Source of the DNA: CAZWES01 sp964632395
GTDB lineage: Bacteria; Patescibacteriota; Gracilibacteria; Peribacterales; Peribacteraceae
Direction: 5' to 3'
Assembly (NCBI GenBank): GCA_964632395.1
Contig: CAZWES010000003.1
Location: 4,049-68,048 of the forward strand
DNA length: 64,000 nucleotides
Below the pieces are notes generated by a model, which did not search any database, had not been told where the DNA came from, and was given only the letters and a program-made list of their open reading frames with translations. A program made the translations under genes and the position numbers. Every line of letters begins with the position of its first letter. Position 1 is the stretch's first letter. Of the stretch, positions 1 through 8,455 are shown piece after piece.

Positions 1-1
1 C

Positions 2-781
2 ACGGAAGCATCAAAAAAGCTTTATGGGGATGTAACACAATCTCTTCTTAGCGAAGCTCGCTCCACTCTTCGTCTATGGCAGAAACAGAAGAGGGCAAGA
101 AAATTACATGATCAGGAAATGTTTTCGGCGGAAGAAGTGCGCGAAAGGCTTGTAAAAGCCATCAAAGGGTATGGTCTTAGAGAATGGGATGTGCAGCTTA
201 ATCCTAGTGCAGTTTCCGATTGTTTTGTAAGCCGTGAAAAGATCCATCTGAGGTCTGGTGCACTTTTCTCGGAAGAGCGTGTTTTAAGTCTTATTGTTCA
301 TGAGATAGAGGTTCACGTCTTCACGCGCGAGAATGGAAAACGTCAACCTTATGAACTTTTTGAGCGGGGAATGGCCGGGTATCTGGCAACGCAGGAAGGG
401 TTGGCGGTTTGGAACGAGAGGCGCGTTCTTAGTGAATGGAACGAAAAAAGATTCTGGCCGGCGTTACACATACTTGCAATAAATTATGGGAAAAAGCATT
501 CATTCTCGGAATTAATGAAGTACGTACGTCGTCTTGGATTTGATAACGCCTGTGCGCTAAGAACAGCACTCAAAATAAAACGCGGCCTCGGCGACACAAG
601 TCAAAAAGGAGCATTCACAAAAGAGCTTGTGTATTTTAGTGGGTGGGGGCAAGTCACGAAATATCTGGAGAGTGGCGGTGATTTAAAAAAACTTTTTATC
701 GGCAAAGTTAATATTGATGATATTAGTCTTGTTAATCAGATAGATGGACTGGTAGATCCGATCTACTGTATATCTGCCTGA
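2..781 (+). CDS. DUF1704 / QEGLA-motif metallopeptidase-like protein (5' partial)
   Basis: The reading frame is open to the left edge of the window, so the N-terminus is missing; an ATG at 119 is internal. The visible part carries a zinc-protease-like HEIEVH (HExxH form) at about residue 100 of the visible chain, followed by the family hallmark QEGLAVWNE. These mark the DUF1704 family, annotated as flavohemoglobin-expression-modulating QEGLA-motif proteins; eukaryotic relatives (MATCAP) are tyrosine carboxypeptidases acting on tubulin tails. The 3' end overlaps the convergent ATP-grasp gene by 19 nt. Peptidase activity is inferred from motif and family; the substrate is unknown. Confidence 0.85.
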   Translation, partial: TEASKKLYGDVTQSLLSEARSTLRLWQKQKRARKLHDQEMFSAEEVRERLVKAIKGYGLREWDVQLNPSAVSDCFVSREKIHLRSGALFSEERVLSLIVHEIEVHVFTRENGKRQPYELFERGMAGYLATQEGLAVWNERRVLSEWNEKRFWPALHILAINYGKKHSFSELMKYVRRLGFDNACALRTALKIKRGLGDTSQKGAFTKELVYFSGWGQVTKYLESGGDLKKLFIGKVNIDDISLVNQIDGLVDPIYCISA

Positions 782-2199
782 TACGGGACATCGCTGTTGT
801 ATGTATCTTTCGGAACGAATTTAAATCGATCGTATAGAGCGTCTATGGCTTTTGTGAATTTTTCACGTATGTGATGCTCTTTTGCGAGGCATGGTTCGAG
901 TGTGTGCAATAGGAACGCGCGTTCATATGGCGGGATGTTACGGGAATGCGGATGTGCATGGGTTATGAGCATTTGATTTTTGTCGGTTAGCTGATCCACC
1001 GCGTAACCTTCCTTGAGAAAATGAGGAGTTCCGTCCTCTTCTAATTCATAAATGCCAGGGCCTGGACCTTCTATTGCCTGTACTACATCGTTTTCTCTGC
1101 TTCTCACGTAAATCAAGCCGCCATCAAGAGAGTTTTTGGTTTCTTCCTCATATTCCTCGATTGTGAACCCCTCGGGAAAGCAATCAAAATATTCACAGAA
1201 ATGCAGTGCGATATGCGGAAGCAGTTTTTTCTTCTTCAGGAGAAAAGAAATCATATTTGTTGCGCGCGTAAAGCGCGGGTTGATCTCCAAAACGTAAACA
1301 TTGTTTGTTTTATTTTCCAGCAGAAAATCTATGCCAAATATTCCACGATATTGTTTTTTGTATAGCTCATTTCCAACTGCCTTTGTAATGCGCTTCATCT
1401 CCTTTTTAACTTCAGGAGGAATATCCATACTAAAATCCACTCCGCAGTACATTGATGCGTGATCTGTAATTTCCTTTGCGCCGATAATCTGCGTAAAACT
1501 ATCAAGTGCGATAGTACCTTTTACAGTACTCACTGCATTTACAGAGAGATCTATGCCGGATATATACCTCGTTATACGCGCGGGAACGGGATAGTTTTTC
1601 TTTTTAACTTCTTCAAAGTCTTCTTTGTTCTCAACTACATAAGTATCGCGCCCTCCGGAAGAACTGTATCCCTGAAGATTAACTGAGTACTGTACGACAA
1701 ACTTGTTTCCAAGCTTTTTTGCTATCTGGTCGTATTTCATGCCCTGGATGTTTTCACGCAGAGAAGGAATTGCTCCGCAACCTTCCACTACTCCGAATTT
1801 GTGCAAAAGATTCTTCTCCTGAATTTCCTTGTATAACTTGTAATCCGGCATCAGTTCCTTAAATCCATACTGCTCGCAGGCTTCTTCCAGGTTGGTGGAT
1901 TTACGAAAACAAAAGAACAAAAGCTCATTTTTTGAATCCTTAAGATAGTCATCTGCCAGGATTTTCCATATTACGGCGTCGTAAGTATATTTCCTGTCGC
2001 GTGCGCGGTTGCTGAACGGACGGTAAGAATCTACATGCGGTTTTATGATGTCTTCATCCAGACTTGGATACTTGTACCAAATCTCCTGTGGAATTGGCAG
2101 AACTATTTGCTCAAGGCCCTGCTCCAGCGTATCGCACATGCGGATGAGCTTTTTGCCCTTCATTGCTGCTTTCAGGCTTTGTAAAACTTTATCCTGCAT
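763..2199 (-). CDS. ATP-grasp domain protein (ligase-like)
   Basis: The protein is about 478 aa. The central and C-terminal part has ATP-grasp features: a lysine/glycine-rich nucleotide-binding stretch around KKLGNKFVVQYSVNLQG, then GIFGIDFLLE and the metal-binding VLEINPRFTRA. It resembles carboxylate-amine ligases of the carbamoyl-phosphate synthase/biotin-carboxylase superfamily, but no named enzyme is recognised. The open frame extends upstream to 2307, but that would overlap the divergent channel gene. A -10 hexamer (TACAAT, minus strand, 2209-2214) lies 9 nt before the ATG at 2199, which decides the start. It sits beside a DUF1704 peptidase and an N-formylglutamate-hydrolase-like gene, so action on a small peptide or amino acid is plausible but inferred. 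Confidence 0.8.
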   Translation of the reverse strand: MQDKVLQSLKAAMKGKKLIRMCDTLEQGLEQIVLPIPQEIWYKYPSLDEDIIKPHVDSYRPFSNRARDRKYTYDAVIWKILADDYLKDSKNELLFFCFRKSTNLEEACEQYGFKELMPDYKLYKEIQEKNLLHKFGVVEGCGAIPSLRENIQGMKYDQIAKKLGNKFVVQYSVNLQGYSSSGGRDTYVVENKEDFEEVKKKNYPVPARITRYISGIDLSVNAVSTVKGTIALDSFTQIIGAKEITDHASMYCGVDFSMDIPPEVKKEMKRITKAVGNELYKKQYRGIFGIDFLLENKTNNVYVLEINPRFTRATNMISFLLKKKKLLPHIALHFCEYFDCFPEGFTIEEYEEETKNSLDGGLIYVRSRENDVVQAIEGPGPGIYELEEDGTPHFLKEGYAVDQLTDKNQMLITHAHPHSRNIPPYERAFLLHTLEPCLAKEHHIREKFTKAIDALYDRFKFVPKDTYNSDVPYQADIQ

Positions 2200-2208
2200 G
2201 ATGTATTG

Positions 2209-2240
2209 ATTGTACAGATATATGTCATTTCTGCTACAAT
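2209..2240. promoter_or_regulatory. Divergent promoter pair between ATP-grasp and MscS-like genes
   Basis: Two -10 hexamers stand back to back: TACAAT on the minus strand at 2209-2214 (9 nt before the ATP-grasp start) and TGCTACAAT on the plus strand with its hexamer at 2235-2240 (8 nt before the ATG at 2249). Both would give essentially leaderless mRNAs. No convincing -35 is seen. Confidence 0.55.
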
Positions 2241-2248
2241 AGTTAGTG

Positions 2249-3094
2249 ATGTTCACCTCAATACAGGAGCGCCTAGGCGAAGCATATTCCGAGATGCTTG
2301 CAGGCACGTCGGAGAAAGTTGTGGAGATATTTCCTCAACTCGTCATTACGGTTGCAGTTTTGATAGTTGGTGCGCTCGTTGCCCACATTGCGTACAAACT
2401 TGTGCTTAAGCTCTCGGACTTTGTCGGACTTGATAAGATCGCAGCAAAAGTGAATATGGATCATGCTATTAAGGCAATTGGGATCAAGAGCAGCATTTCA
2501 CGAATTCTGGGGATACTTGTCTTTTGGCTTATTATACTTTTTGCGTTGATGCTCCTTTCTGAGGCGCTTGAATTCGGCGCAGTTTCGGATGCCATAGGTG
2601 CGATAGTGTCGTACATCCCAAACATTATAATCGGTCTTCTCCTGCTTGTAGTTGGCCTTGTGATTGGCAGATTTTTGCGCGACATCGTTTCTACTTCTCT
2701 TGCGCGGGTTGGGATGACTACAAGCGTTGTACTTGGCCATCTTGTTCAGGTCGTAATTATTCTTTTTGCATGTCTTCTGGCACTCAGGCAGATAGGTTTT
2801 GATGTCTCTATCATCACAACGAATGTTGCGGTGATTGTTGCAGTCGTGCTTGCAAGCGTCGGCCTTGCTGTGGCGCTTGGTATTCGTCCTGTACTTGAGC
2901 AAATGTTTTGCAGCCGCCAGGTAAGGCAACTGGTTCGCAAGGGAGATCGTGTAGAGATTGATAAAGTGGAAGGGGAAGTTATGGAAGTAACACTCACACA
3001 TGTGCTTCTTCAAACTGATTCTGGCACTGTTTTGATCCCGGCGAAGAAGTTCTGCGAGCAATCCTTTGCGAAGAAACAAACCACTAAAACCTAA
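2249..3094 (+). CDS. MscS-like mechanosensitive channel family membrane protein
   Basis: The protein is 281 aa with about five hydrophobic segments (roughly residues 24-52, 82-104, 117-146, 160-182 and 189-215). The early helices resemble the conserved TM-helix repeat of CmpX/MscS-type proteins (GLLLLVVGLVIGRFLRDIV). The C-terminal 60 residues form a short beta-rich domain (KGDRVEIDKVEGEVMEV) like the MscS beta domain, with no long cytoplasmic cage. A GTG three bases upstream is possible; the ATG at 2249 fits the -10 better. Likely an osmotic-release or small-ion channel in the membrane. It is one of two MscS-related genes in the window (see 16046). Confidence 0.75.
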   Translation: MFTSIQERLGEAYSEMLAGTSEKVVEIFPQLVITVAVLIVGALVAHIAYKLVLKLSDFVGLDKIAAKVNMDHAIKAIGIKSSISRILGILVFWLIILFALMLLSEALEFGAVSDAIGAIVSYIPNIIIGLLLLVVGLVIGRFLRDIVSTSLARVGMTTSVVLGHLVQVVIILFACLLALRQIGFDVSIITTNVAVIVAVVLASVGLAVALGIRPVLEQMFCSRQVRQLVRKGDRVEIDKVEGEVMEVTLTHVLLQTDSGTVLIPAKKFCEQSFAKKQTTKT

Positions 3095-3113
3095 TTCCTA
3101 ATCTTCAATTGAT

Positions 3114-3869
3114 GTGCGTCCCGTTATTATCACAATACCGCATGCTTCCAATAAGGTTCCTGAGGAATTGAAGGACAGGGTATTGCTTTCTGAGCATGAC
3201 CTTCTTTCGTTTACCGATATATTCACAGAACGTATCTATGCCATCCCGGATACTTATGTAGTGCATAGCAAAACATCGCTTGTTGTTCTTGATGTAAACC
3301 GCGCTCCGGATGACATTGCGAAGGAGTATGAGGGCGGGAAAGATGGGGTGATGATTCATCAGACATGGGATGGAAGAAAAATTTACAAAGAAGAACCCTC
3401 TGAGGCCGAGGTCACACAATTAATACACAAGTACCATGATCCGTTTCATGAAGAAGTGGATTCTTACATCCCCAATGCGCGCTTCCTCATCGACGGGCAC
3501 AGTTACAAACCTGTTGGTCCTGTTGGAAAGCCTGATGCCGGAGAAAACCGTCCGGATATCAATCTTGGAAATGTGAACTACACAACCTGCACGCGCGAAC
3601 ATACAATTTTCTTCCGCGAGTTTTTTGAGCGCCACGGATACAGCGTTTCAATAAACTTCCCGTACAAAGGACGCTACACCTTAGGCCGCCACTGCCACCG
3701 CCGCCGTATTCCCCATTTCCTGGTACCGGGCATACAGATTGAATTGAATCAGAATTTGTATATGAAAGATCTTGAAAAATTTATCCCAGACGAATCTGCT
3801 ATTACGCAGCTCAATCAGCTTATGCAGAAAGTGGTTGATGAGTTTATGAAGAGGTGCGGATTCGAATGA
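3114..3869 (+). CDS. N-formylglutamate amidohydrolase family protein
   Basis: The protein is 251 aa and begins with a GTG codon (VRPVIITIPHASNKVPEEL). The IPHASNKVP motif near the N-terminus and LIDGHSY in the middle match the conserved metal and substrate-binding blocks of the N-formylglutamate amidohydrolase (HutG-like) family, a Zn-peptidase-like fold. Length is normal for the family. It follows the channel gene by 19 nt and lies close to the DUF1704 and ATP-grasp genes. No histidine-degradation genes are visible, so hydrolysis of another N-acyl amino acid is as likely as formylglutamate. Confidence 0.8.
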   Translation: MRPVIITIPHASNKVPEELKDRVLLSEHDLLSFTDIFTERIYAIPDTYVVHSKTSLVVLDVNRAPDDIAKEYEGGKDGVMIHQTWDGRKIYKEEPSEAEVTQLIHKYHDPFHEEVDSYIPNARFLIDGHSYKPVGPVGKPDAGENRPDINLGNVNYTTCTREHTIFFREFFERHGYSVSINFPYKGRYTLGRHCHRRRIPHFLVPGIQIELNQNLYMKDLEKFIPDESAITQLNQLMQKVVDEFMKRCGFE

Positions 3870-3883
3870 TACAATACGCGCAA

Positions 3884-4555
3884 ATGGGCCAAGCTGATCA
3901 CAGCCAAGTTATTAAGGAGAGTCTTTCCGTTATTGGTGATGTGCTCAATAAATCTGGTGCAGAGTATCGCATAGTTGGTTCGCTTCTTGTTGCTGCGCTT
4001 AATGGAAAACCACATCGAACTGTTGGAGATGTAGATGTTGTGTTGGAGGAATCTGCATTTGATACAGTTTTGTTGAAACTAAAAGAACATGGTTTTGTTC
4101 GTGAAGAGAAGAGTTGGGGATGTGGGTTTTTCAGGTGGATAGAAATGAATCATGAAAGGCTCGTTGGTTTCACTTTTCTTTTGGTTGGTAAATTTGAAGA
4201 CGATTATTTTGAGTGTGCGCTAACAAAACATATCACAATTAGAATTTCCAATAAGTTTCTCCAAAAAACAGAATACACACTTTTTGGTTTTTCATTTGCA
4301 GGAGTTCCAACAACATCTATTTGTGATGGTCTTAGAATCTCCAATTTAAATCCAAAAAGGGAATTAGATCGTGCGGTAATGCGGAGAATTCTCAACAGAG
4401 ATGCTCTCCTTTATGGGGAAAGCATTGATAAATCGTTTAAGGTTTACCTATTCGGCATACATCTTCCTTTTGCTTATTCACTGTTTTCGCAACTCTACAA
4501 TCTGTATGGGGGTTTGAGGGTGATGTTCGGGAGGAGGTATGAGGTGTGGGATTGA
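3884..4555 (+). CDS. Nucleotidyltransferase-fold protein
   Basis: The protein is 223 aa. Near the N-terminus the stretch IVGSLLVAALNGKPHRTVGDVDVVLE has the GS...DVD arrangement of minimal nucleotidyltransferases (G-S, then D-x-D metal ligands). The rest matches no family I can name. The frame is open upstream into the preceding gene, but a -10 hexamer TACAAT at 3870-3875 ends 8 nt before the ATG at 3884, which indicates that start and a leaderless mRNA. It could be a tRNA- or antibiotic-nucleotidyltransferase relative, or an MNT-type antitoxin relative; no HEPN partner is adjacent. Confidence 0.6.
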   Translation: MGQADHSQVIKESLSVIGDVLNKSGAEYRIVGSLLVAALNGKPHRTVGDVDVVLEESAFDTVLLKLKEHGFVREEKSWGCGFFRWIEMNHERLVGFTFLLVGKFEDDYFECALTKHITIRISNKFLQKTEYTLFGFSFAGVPTTSICDGLRISNLNPKRELDRAVMRRILNRDALLYGESIDKSFKVYLFGIHLPFAYSLFSQLYNLYGGLRVMFGRRYEVWD

Positions 4556-4846
4556 AAAAGGAAATTCACAATTTCTCATTAGCGCATCAATTTGTCGTGT
4601 TTGATTCGGAGTTAATTCCATCTGAAATCTGATGCTTGCTTTAGTCATCTGTGGCATTAAAACAGCAATTAACACATTTGGCGAGAATATTCTCTGTTTT
4701 TCGAGAGCTCCCAGAGAAATACCCTTTTTGAATACACGCAGGATAATGATTGTGTTGGTCACGGGGGCTAAAGCCCAATTTCCGAGATGCGTTAACCCCG
4801 CACTTAAGTGCGGGGTTAACGCTGTTTACTACACAGGCTTCAGCCC
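4556..4846. other. Intergenic region between convergent genes
   Basis: The stretch is 291 bp and gene-free. The first 190 bp show nothing recognisable. The right third holds GGGCTAAAGCCC at about 4765-4777 and the perfect 34-bp palindrome listed separately. Open frames here are short, overlap each other and read through the palindrome. Confidence 0.6.
4789..4822. repeat. Perfect 34-bp palindrome (REP/terminator-like)
   Basis: The two 17-nt halves are exact inverse complements with no loop; the left arm is GCGTTAACCCCGCACTT and the right arm AAGTGCGGGGTTAACGC. It lies between two convergent genes, so a bidirectional terminator role is possible, though no T-run follows. A second dyad, GGGCTAAAGCCC, lies 12 bases upstream. 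Confidence 0.8.
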
Positions 4847-5929
4847 TCACTCCCACGAAACCATATCCAGCGTCGGCAACATCGTCACCCAAACCTGCCC
4901 TTTGGCAACTCCCAAAATATTTCCTTCTAGATCATAAAACCTGAACGGCTCGCCTTTTTCACGCTCCCACGTACCTTCAATAACTTTTCCATCACGGAAC
5001 AGCAGCATCTTTCCTCCATCAAATGTTTTTGTCCACGGGATGTAACCGGGTTGATTGAATCCATCCACGTACGTCTCCAGGACTGCGATAGTCTTCGGTT
5101 GTGCTTGTCTTGCCGCACGTGCGACGGAGCGGATATACAGCTTGCGAAGTGGTTTGTAGATGATTGTTACGTCGTGGTCGGGGGAGCCCATGTTGATGCT
5201 GATTTTTGACGCCTTAGATAAGTTATTAGTTTTTAGTTGTTGGTTATTAGTTATTGGTAAGAGTGGTAGATCAAATAGTTTGATGTTGTGTTTTTCGAGG
5301 ACGGAGGCGAGAGGGGCTTTTCGCATGAAGAGGTTGTGAGGAGGGTCAATTTTATCGTCTCTTTCATACGTTTCCCCATCGTAACGCAGGCCGTCATGGT
5401 GGATGAGTTCGGGATTTGCTTTGAGTGCGTCGTATGCAAAGCGGTGGCCGCCGGCGTGGAGGAGTAGAGGTTTGTAGCCGAGAGCAAGACTCACAGTAAA
5501 TTCCCGCAAAGACCTCACTGGTCCAACTACGCTCGGCAGGCGGTCGGCGCGGAAGAAAGCAAGAAAGCGTGTGATATCTCCTTCCACTATCAACTCAAAA
5601 ACTGCGATTGCATCACGCAAACCTTTTTGATGCGGCCTTGCGTCTTCGTGGTTTTCTATCACAGAAGCAACAAGAGGCACTTCTTTAACATCAGCTTCCG
5701 GAGAGAATGCGAGTCTTGAGATCAGCGTTTCGCTTACGGAGGTTGGCCCGGGCAGTTCCGTTCCTGCCAGATAAAGTGATCCGCGATCCTCAACAACTTC
5801 CGCTGAGTTCCATCTTTCGATGTCCGATTTCTGTGTAAAGCTTATTGAAAGTTGCACAAAGAGGACGAATGCGATGCACCAGGCTAAAGAGAGGAGCCAG
5901 GGAATGGATTTATGCAAGAGTGCTTTCAT
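4847..5929 (-). CDS. DUF3048 (YerB-like) membrane-anchored protein
   Basis: The protein is 360 aa. An N-terminal membrane helix (residues about 10-30, LLSLAWCIAFVLFVQLS) is followed by an extracytoplasmic domain with DUF3048 hallmarks: VGPVRSLREF, LHAGGHRFAYDAL, and KIDPPHNLF. The frame continues upstream to 6055, but that part only re-reads the lysine-rich tail of rplY, so the ATG at 5929 is chosen; this leaves a 13-nt gap to rplY. The function of YerB-like proteins is unknown. A short AT-rich in-frame insertion (about 5222-5268, residues LLPITNNQQLKTNN) interrupts the domain and resembles the TTAGTTNTTAG-type intergenic repeats. Confidence 0.85.
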   Translation of the reverse strand: MKALLHKSIPWLLSLAWCIAFVLFVQLSISFTQKSDIERWNSAEVVEDRGSLYLAGTELPGPTSVSETLISRLAFSPEADVKEVPLVASVIENHEDARPHQKGLRDAIAVFELIVEGDITRFLAFFRADRLPSVVGPVRSLREFTVSLALGYKPLLLHAGGHRFAYDALKANPELIHHDGLRYDGETYERDDKIDPPHNLFMRKAPLASVLEKHNIKLFDLPLLPITNNQQLKTNNLSKASKISINMGSPDHDVTIIYKPLRKLYIRSVARAARQAQPKTIAVLETYVDGFNQPGYIPWTKTFDGGKMLLFRDGKVIEGTWEREKGEPFRFYDLEGNILGVAKGQVWVTMLPTLDMVSWE

Positions 5930-5942
5930 CTCTGAAAAATGA

Positions 5943-6632
5943 TTATGATTTCTTTTCCTCCTCTTTCTTTGCTTCACCTTCACCCTCTTTCTTCTCTTCT
6001 CCTTCCTTTTTAGCTTCTTCGCCTTCTGCAACCTCACCTTCTTCACCTTCTGCAACGACTGGCTTAACTTCCTCTTCTTCCTTACGTGGTGGTGTAACTG
6101 AAATGATAAGAGTCTCCGGGTCTTCCAGTATCTGAACTGCTTCCGGCAACTTCAAATCACCGACTTTCACCGAGTCGTGCAATTCAGCAAGTGGGTTAAG
6201 GTCGATGGTTACTTCATGAGGAAGATCTTTTGGCAGACACTTAACCGAAATCTGATCACGGTTTCTAACGAGGATACCTCCGTGGTCCTTAACTCCGGGA
6301 GCTTCACCAGTTGTCCTAATCGGAACGTTAGTTGTCACTTCCTTAGTCATATCCGGTGCAAAGAAATCAATGTGCTCGTATTTGTCAGTGACTGGATCAA
6401 GCTGAAGTGAGTGGATAAGAACCGGAGTTTTTTTACCTTCCACATCAAGTTCAAGAACTGTGCTCTCCCCAGCTTCCACATATACCTTGTGGAATTCCTG
6501 CTCCACGCATTGCAAAGCCTGATTCTCTGTTTTGTGCCCATAAAGTACACCGGGCACATGTCCACCAGTTCGGACATCCTTGGCCTTTGCCTTGGGGTCG
6601 CGCTTTGCTGCCTTTAGCGTGATATTTGCCAT
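5943..6632 (-). CDS. rplY: 50S ribosomal protein L25/TL5/CTC family
   Basis: The protein is 229 aa. The N-terminal L25 domain, which binds 5S rRNA (TGGHVPGVLYGH), is followed by the TL5 beta domain (residues about 95-180). A 45-residue tail is almost only Glu, Lys, Gly and Ala, made of imperfect repeats such as EGEEGEVAEGEEAKKEGEEK. The tail is longer and more charged than in typical CTC proteins. It is first of a minus-strand pair with the DUF3048 gene. No Shine-Dalgarno sequence precedes the ATG. Confidence 0.95.
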   Translation of the reverse strand: MANITLKAAKRDPKAKAKDVRTGGHVPGVLYGHKTENQALQCVEQEFHKVYVEAGESTVLELDVEGKKTPVLIHSLQLDPVTDKYEHIDFFAPDMTKEVTTNVPIRTTGEAPGVKDHGGILVRNRDQISVKCLPKDLPHEVTIDLNPLAELHDSVKVGDLKLPEAVQILEDPETLIISVTPPRKEEEEVKPVVAEGEEGEVAEGEEAKKEGEEKKEGEGEAKKEEEKKS

Positions 6633-6667
6633 GAGCTAGGAGAGGTTAAGGGAGGGGAGGGACGTGG

Positions 6668-7459
6668 TCAAGGAATAACTACGTCATGCAGTTTTATCCA
6701 CTCCTCCACACTCAAAGTCTGCGGCCTCCTCGTCTCCTCAATTCCAGCCTTTTCAAGCCTTTCCATCCCATCCGGCAATTCCCCAATCGAGTTCCTCAGC
6801 ATCTTCCTGCGTTTTCCAAATGCAATCTTCGTCAAACGGAAAATCTCTTCAACCGTTTCTTCATCAGCTAGAGGTTTTTCGAAGCACTTGATGTGTAGGA
6901 TTGCAGAGTCAACTTCAGGCGGAGGGATAAACGCTTCTGGTGGGACTTTTTTGATGAGCTTTGGTTCTCCGAATAATTGAACCAGAATTGTGAGCTGACT
7001 TCGGTCTTCATCTTCACAAATTTTCTCTGCCACTTCTTTTTGTATTAGCAACGTCATCGACTCAGGCTTTCTTTCCGATTCCAAAAATGCATGACGAAGT
7101 AATGGGGATGTTATGTGATATGGAATATTTGCAACAATCTTGTAACTTTCATTTGGGAAAGGGACTTTCAGGGCATTTCCCTGGATCACAGTCAGGTTAG
7201 TCGGATTTTGAGTGTATTCATTTAGAAGCGAAATCATCCGCTCATCAATCTCGATGGAAGTCACACATTTTGCTTTTTTTGTGAGCTCACTCGTCAAAAC
7301 GCCAATACCAGCTCCAATCTCCACGATATGGTCCTCGGGCTTAATATCTGCTGTCTCCACGATTTTTTTGAGGATTGCCTGATCCTTCAAAAAATGCTGG
7401 CCGAGGTCTTTATTCAGGCGGATGCCATGGGAGCGGAGGAAGGAGGGGATATCCTGCAT
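6668..7459 (-). CDS. rsmA: 16S rRNA dimethyladenosine transferase (KsgA)
   Basis: The protein is 263 aa. It has the SAM-binding motif VEIGAGIGVLT (residues about 46-56) and the catalytic NIPYHITSPLL (N-I/L-P-Y motif IV). It dimethylates two adjacent adenines in the 3' terminal helix of 16S rRNA, late in 30S assembly. The frame stays open to 7522, but a -10 hexamer TACACT lies just upstream of an ATG at 7468; 9 nt separate it from the ATG at 7459, which is taken as the start. The upstream extension reads through a dispersed repeat (CCTTCGTCAAGCTCAGG) and is not part of the protein. Confidence 0.93.
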   Translation of the reverse strand: MQDIPSFLRSHGIRLNKDLGQHFLKDQAILKKIVETADIKPEDHIVEIGAGIGVLTSELTKKAKCVTSIEIDERMISLLNEYTQNPTNLTVIQGNALKVPFPNESYKIVANIPYHITSPLLRHAFLESERKPESMTLLIQKEVAEKICEDEDRSQLTILVQLFGEPKLIKKVPPEAFIPPPEVDSAILHIKCFEKPLADEETVEEIFRLTKIAFGKRRKMLRNSIGELPDGMERLEKAGIEETRRPQTLSVEEWIKLHDVVIP

Positions 7460-7573
7460 TTGCTGCATAGTGTAATGGAACGTAGCGCAGGTAACTCCTT
7501 CGTCAAGCTCAGGATAAACCAAGCCTGCGCTACTACTATTATCACTGATATGGGGAAAACAACGAATTTTCGG

Positions 7574-7601
7574 TTGACTAAGTCATCTCTTGCGATAGAC
7601 T
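7574..7601 (+). promoter_or_regulatory. Sigma70-type promoter for the 7.76-kb orphan gene pair
   Basis: TTGACT (7574-7579), a 16-nt spacer and TAGACT (7596-7601). It is unusual here in giving a long leader of roughly 150 nt before the first start codon. Confidence 0.45.
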
Positions 7602-7661
7602 GGCGACGTAAATGACCTCTCAGCGTTTCTTTTTCGGCTACTTCCGCTTCGCCTTTATGGC

Positions 7662-7738
7662 GGGGAAGGTTGCCGTGCACTGAGTTAATTTAAAGCAATA
7701 GCAGACACCTTCCCCAAGATGCGGAGAAGGTTTTTTTG
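7662..7738 (+). promoter_or_regulatory. Possible attenuator leader: alternative hairpins ending in a T-run
   Basis: Three complementary segments follow each other: GGGGAAGGT (7662-7670), ACCTTCCCC (7707-7715) and GAAGGT (7726-7731), the last followed by seven T (7731-7737). The middle segment can pair with the first (9 bp) or with the third (6 bp, a terminator-like stem). That is the logic of an antiterminator/terminator switch. It could also be a plain terminator of a small RNA starting near 7608. Confidence 0.4.
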
Positions 7739-7759
7739 TTTATTTTCCAATTTAATATC

Positions 7760-7957
7760 ATGCGTACACAATTGTCACAAAAATCTGAACCGATTACATA
7801 TTATACAGTGGGTATTGTGGATGGACCTGAAGGTTTAGCAGAAGTTGAACCAGGACCGTCTGTTCAACATCAAGTAGATGGTGAACCAGCAAGCACCGCT
7901 CCTGCGGATATTGCGCGTTGGTGCAGGGATAGCCAAAGGATAGTAACTACTGGTTAG
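7760..7957 (+). CDS. Hypothetical small protein
   Basis: The protein is 65 aa, acidic, with no recognised domain, signal peptide or membrane segment. The sequence starts MRTQLSQKSEPITYYTVG. The start at 7760 is preferred over 7736 because the latter overlaps the T-run of the upstream hairpin. It is followed after 3 nt by another orphan gene, so the two probably form one transcript downstream of the possible attenuator. Confidence 0.5.
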   Translation: MRTQLSQKSEPITYYTVGIVDGPEGLAEVEPGPSVQHQVDGEPASTAPADIARWCRDSQRIVTTG

Positions 7958-7960
7958 TTT

Positions 7961-8455
7961 ATGTTAGATAGTGAATCATCAATATCTGATGCTGGGACCA
8001 ACAGGGCAAGGACTACGTTGGATCTTAGGACAATCAAACAGGCGCTCCAGAGTCCTTCAGTTACGTCTGTGGAACTCGTCTATTATCAAGGAGACCGGGA
8101 GGTTGCAGAAATGGTGGCAAGGAATTTGGGTGTGGTGCAAAAACATTGCTTAATAGAAGCAAAAACAGTTTTGCTAGGAGATGTGGGAGCAAAAGCCTCA
8201 CCCAATGGAACAATTAGATTAAAAGTTCGCCAGATATTACGTGGTGGTTCTGCTTGTTGTCCTTCGATGATGACTCCAACTGTTGATCCGGGAAATGTGA
8301 GTATTTTGCATGGTCGTGCTCCTTTTGGAGTAAATGGTAATGGTAACCCCGGTCTTATTTCTGTTGTGATGCAGGAGGCAGATTACAGCAAGCTGCATGA
8401 AGCAGCGGTAGCGCTTAATGCGCGTGTTCGATTATCTCAATCGGAGCAATGCTGA
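7961..8455 (+). CDS. Hypothetical protein
   Basis: The protein is 164 aa with no family I recognise. It has mixed alpha/beta character; a middle region rich in Gly, Asn and Pro (VNGNGNPGL) and a CC pair (SACCPSMM) are notable. It begins 3 nt after the preceding small gene. Its last 41 nt overlap the convergent pcrA gene. The codon pattern is plausible and the frame is uninterrupted. Confidence 0.55.
   Translation: MLDSESSISDAGTNRARTTLDLRTIKQALQSPSVTSVELVYYQGDREVAEMVARNLGVVQKHCLIEAKTVLLGDVGAKASPNGTIRLKVRQILRGGSACCPSMMTPTVDPGNVSILHGRAPFGVNGNGNPGLISVVMQEADYSKLHEAAVALNARVRLSQSEQC

Noticed and set aside
5930..6055. N-terminal extension of the DUF3048 protein by 42 lysine/arginine-rich residues
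   Set aside because: It re-reads the low-complexity tail of rplY in another frame; a signal-anchor start follows at 5929.
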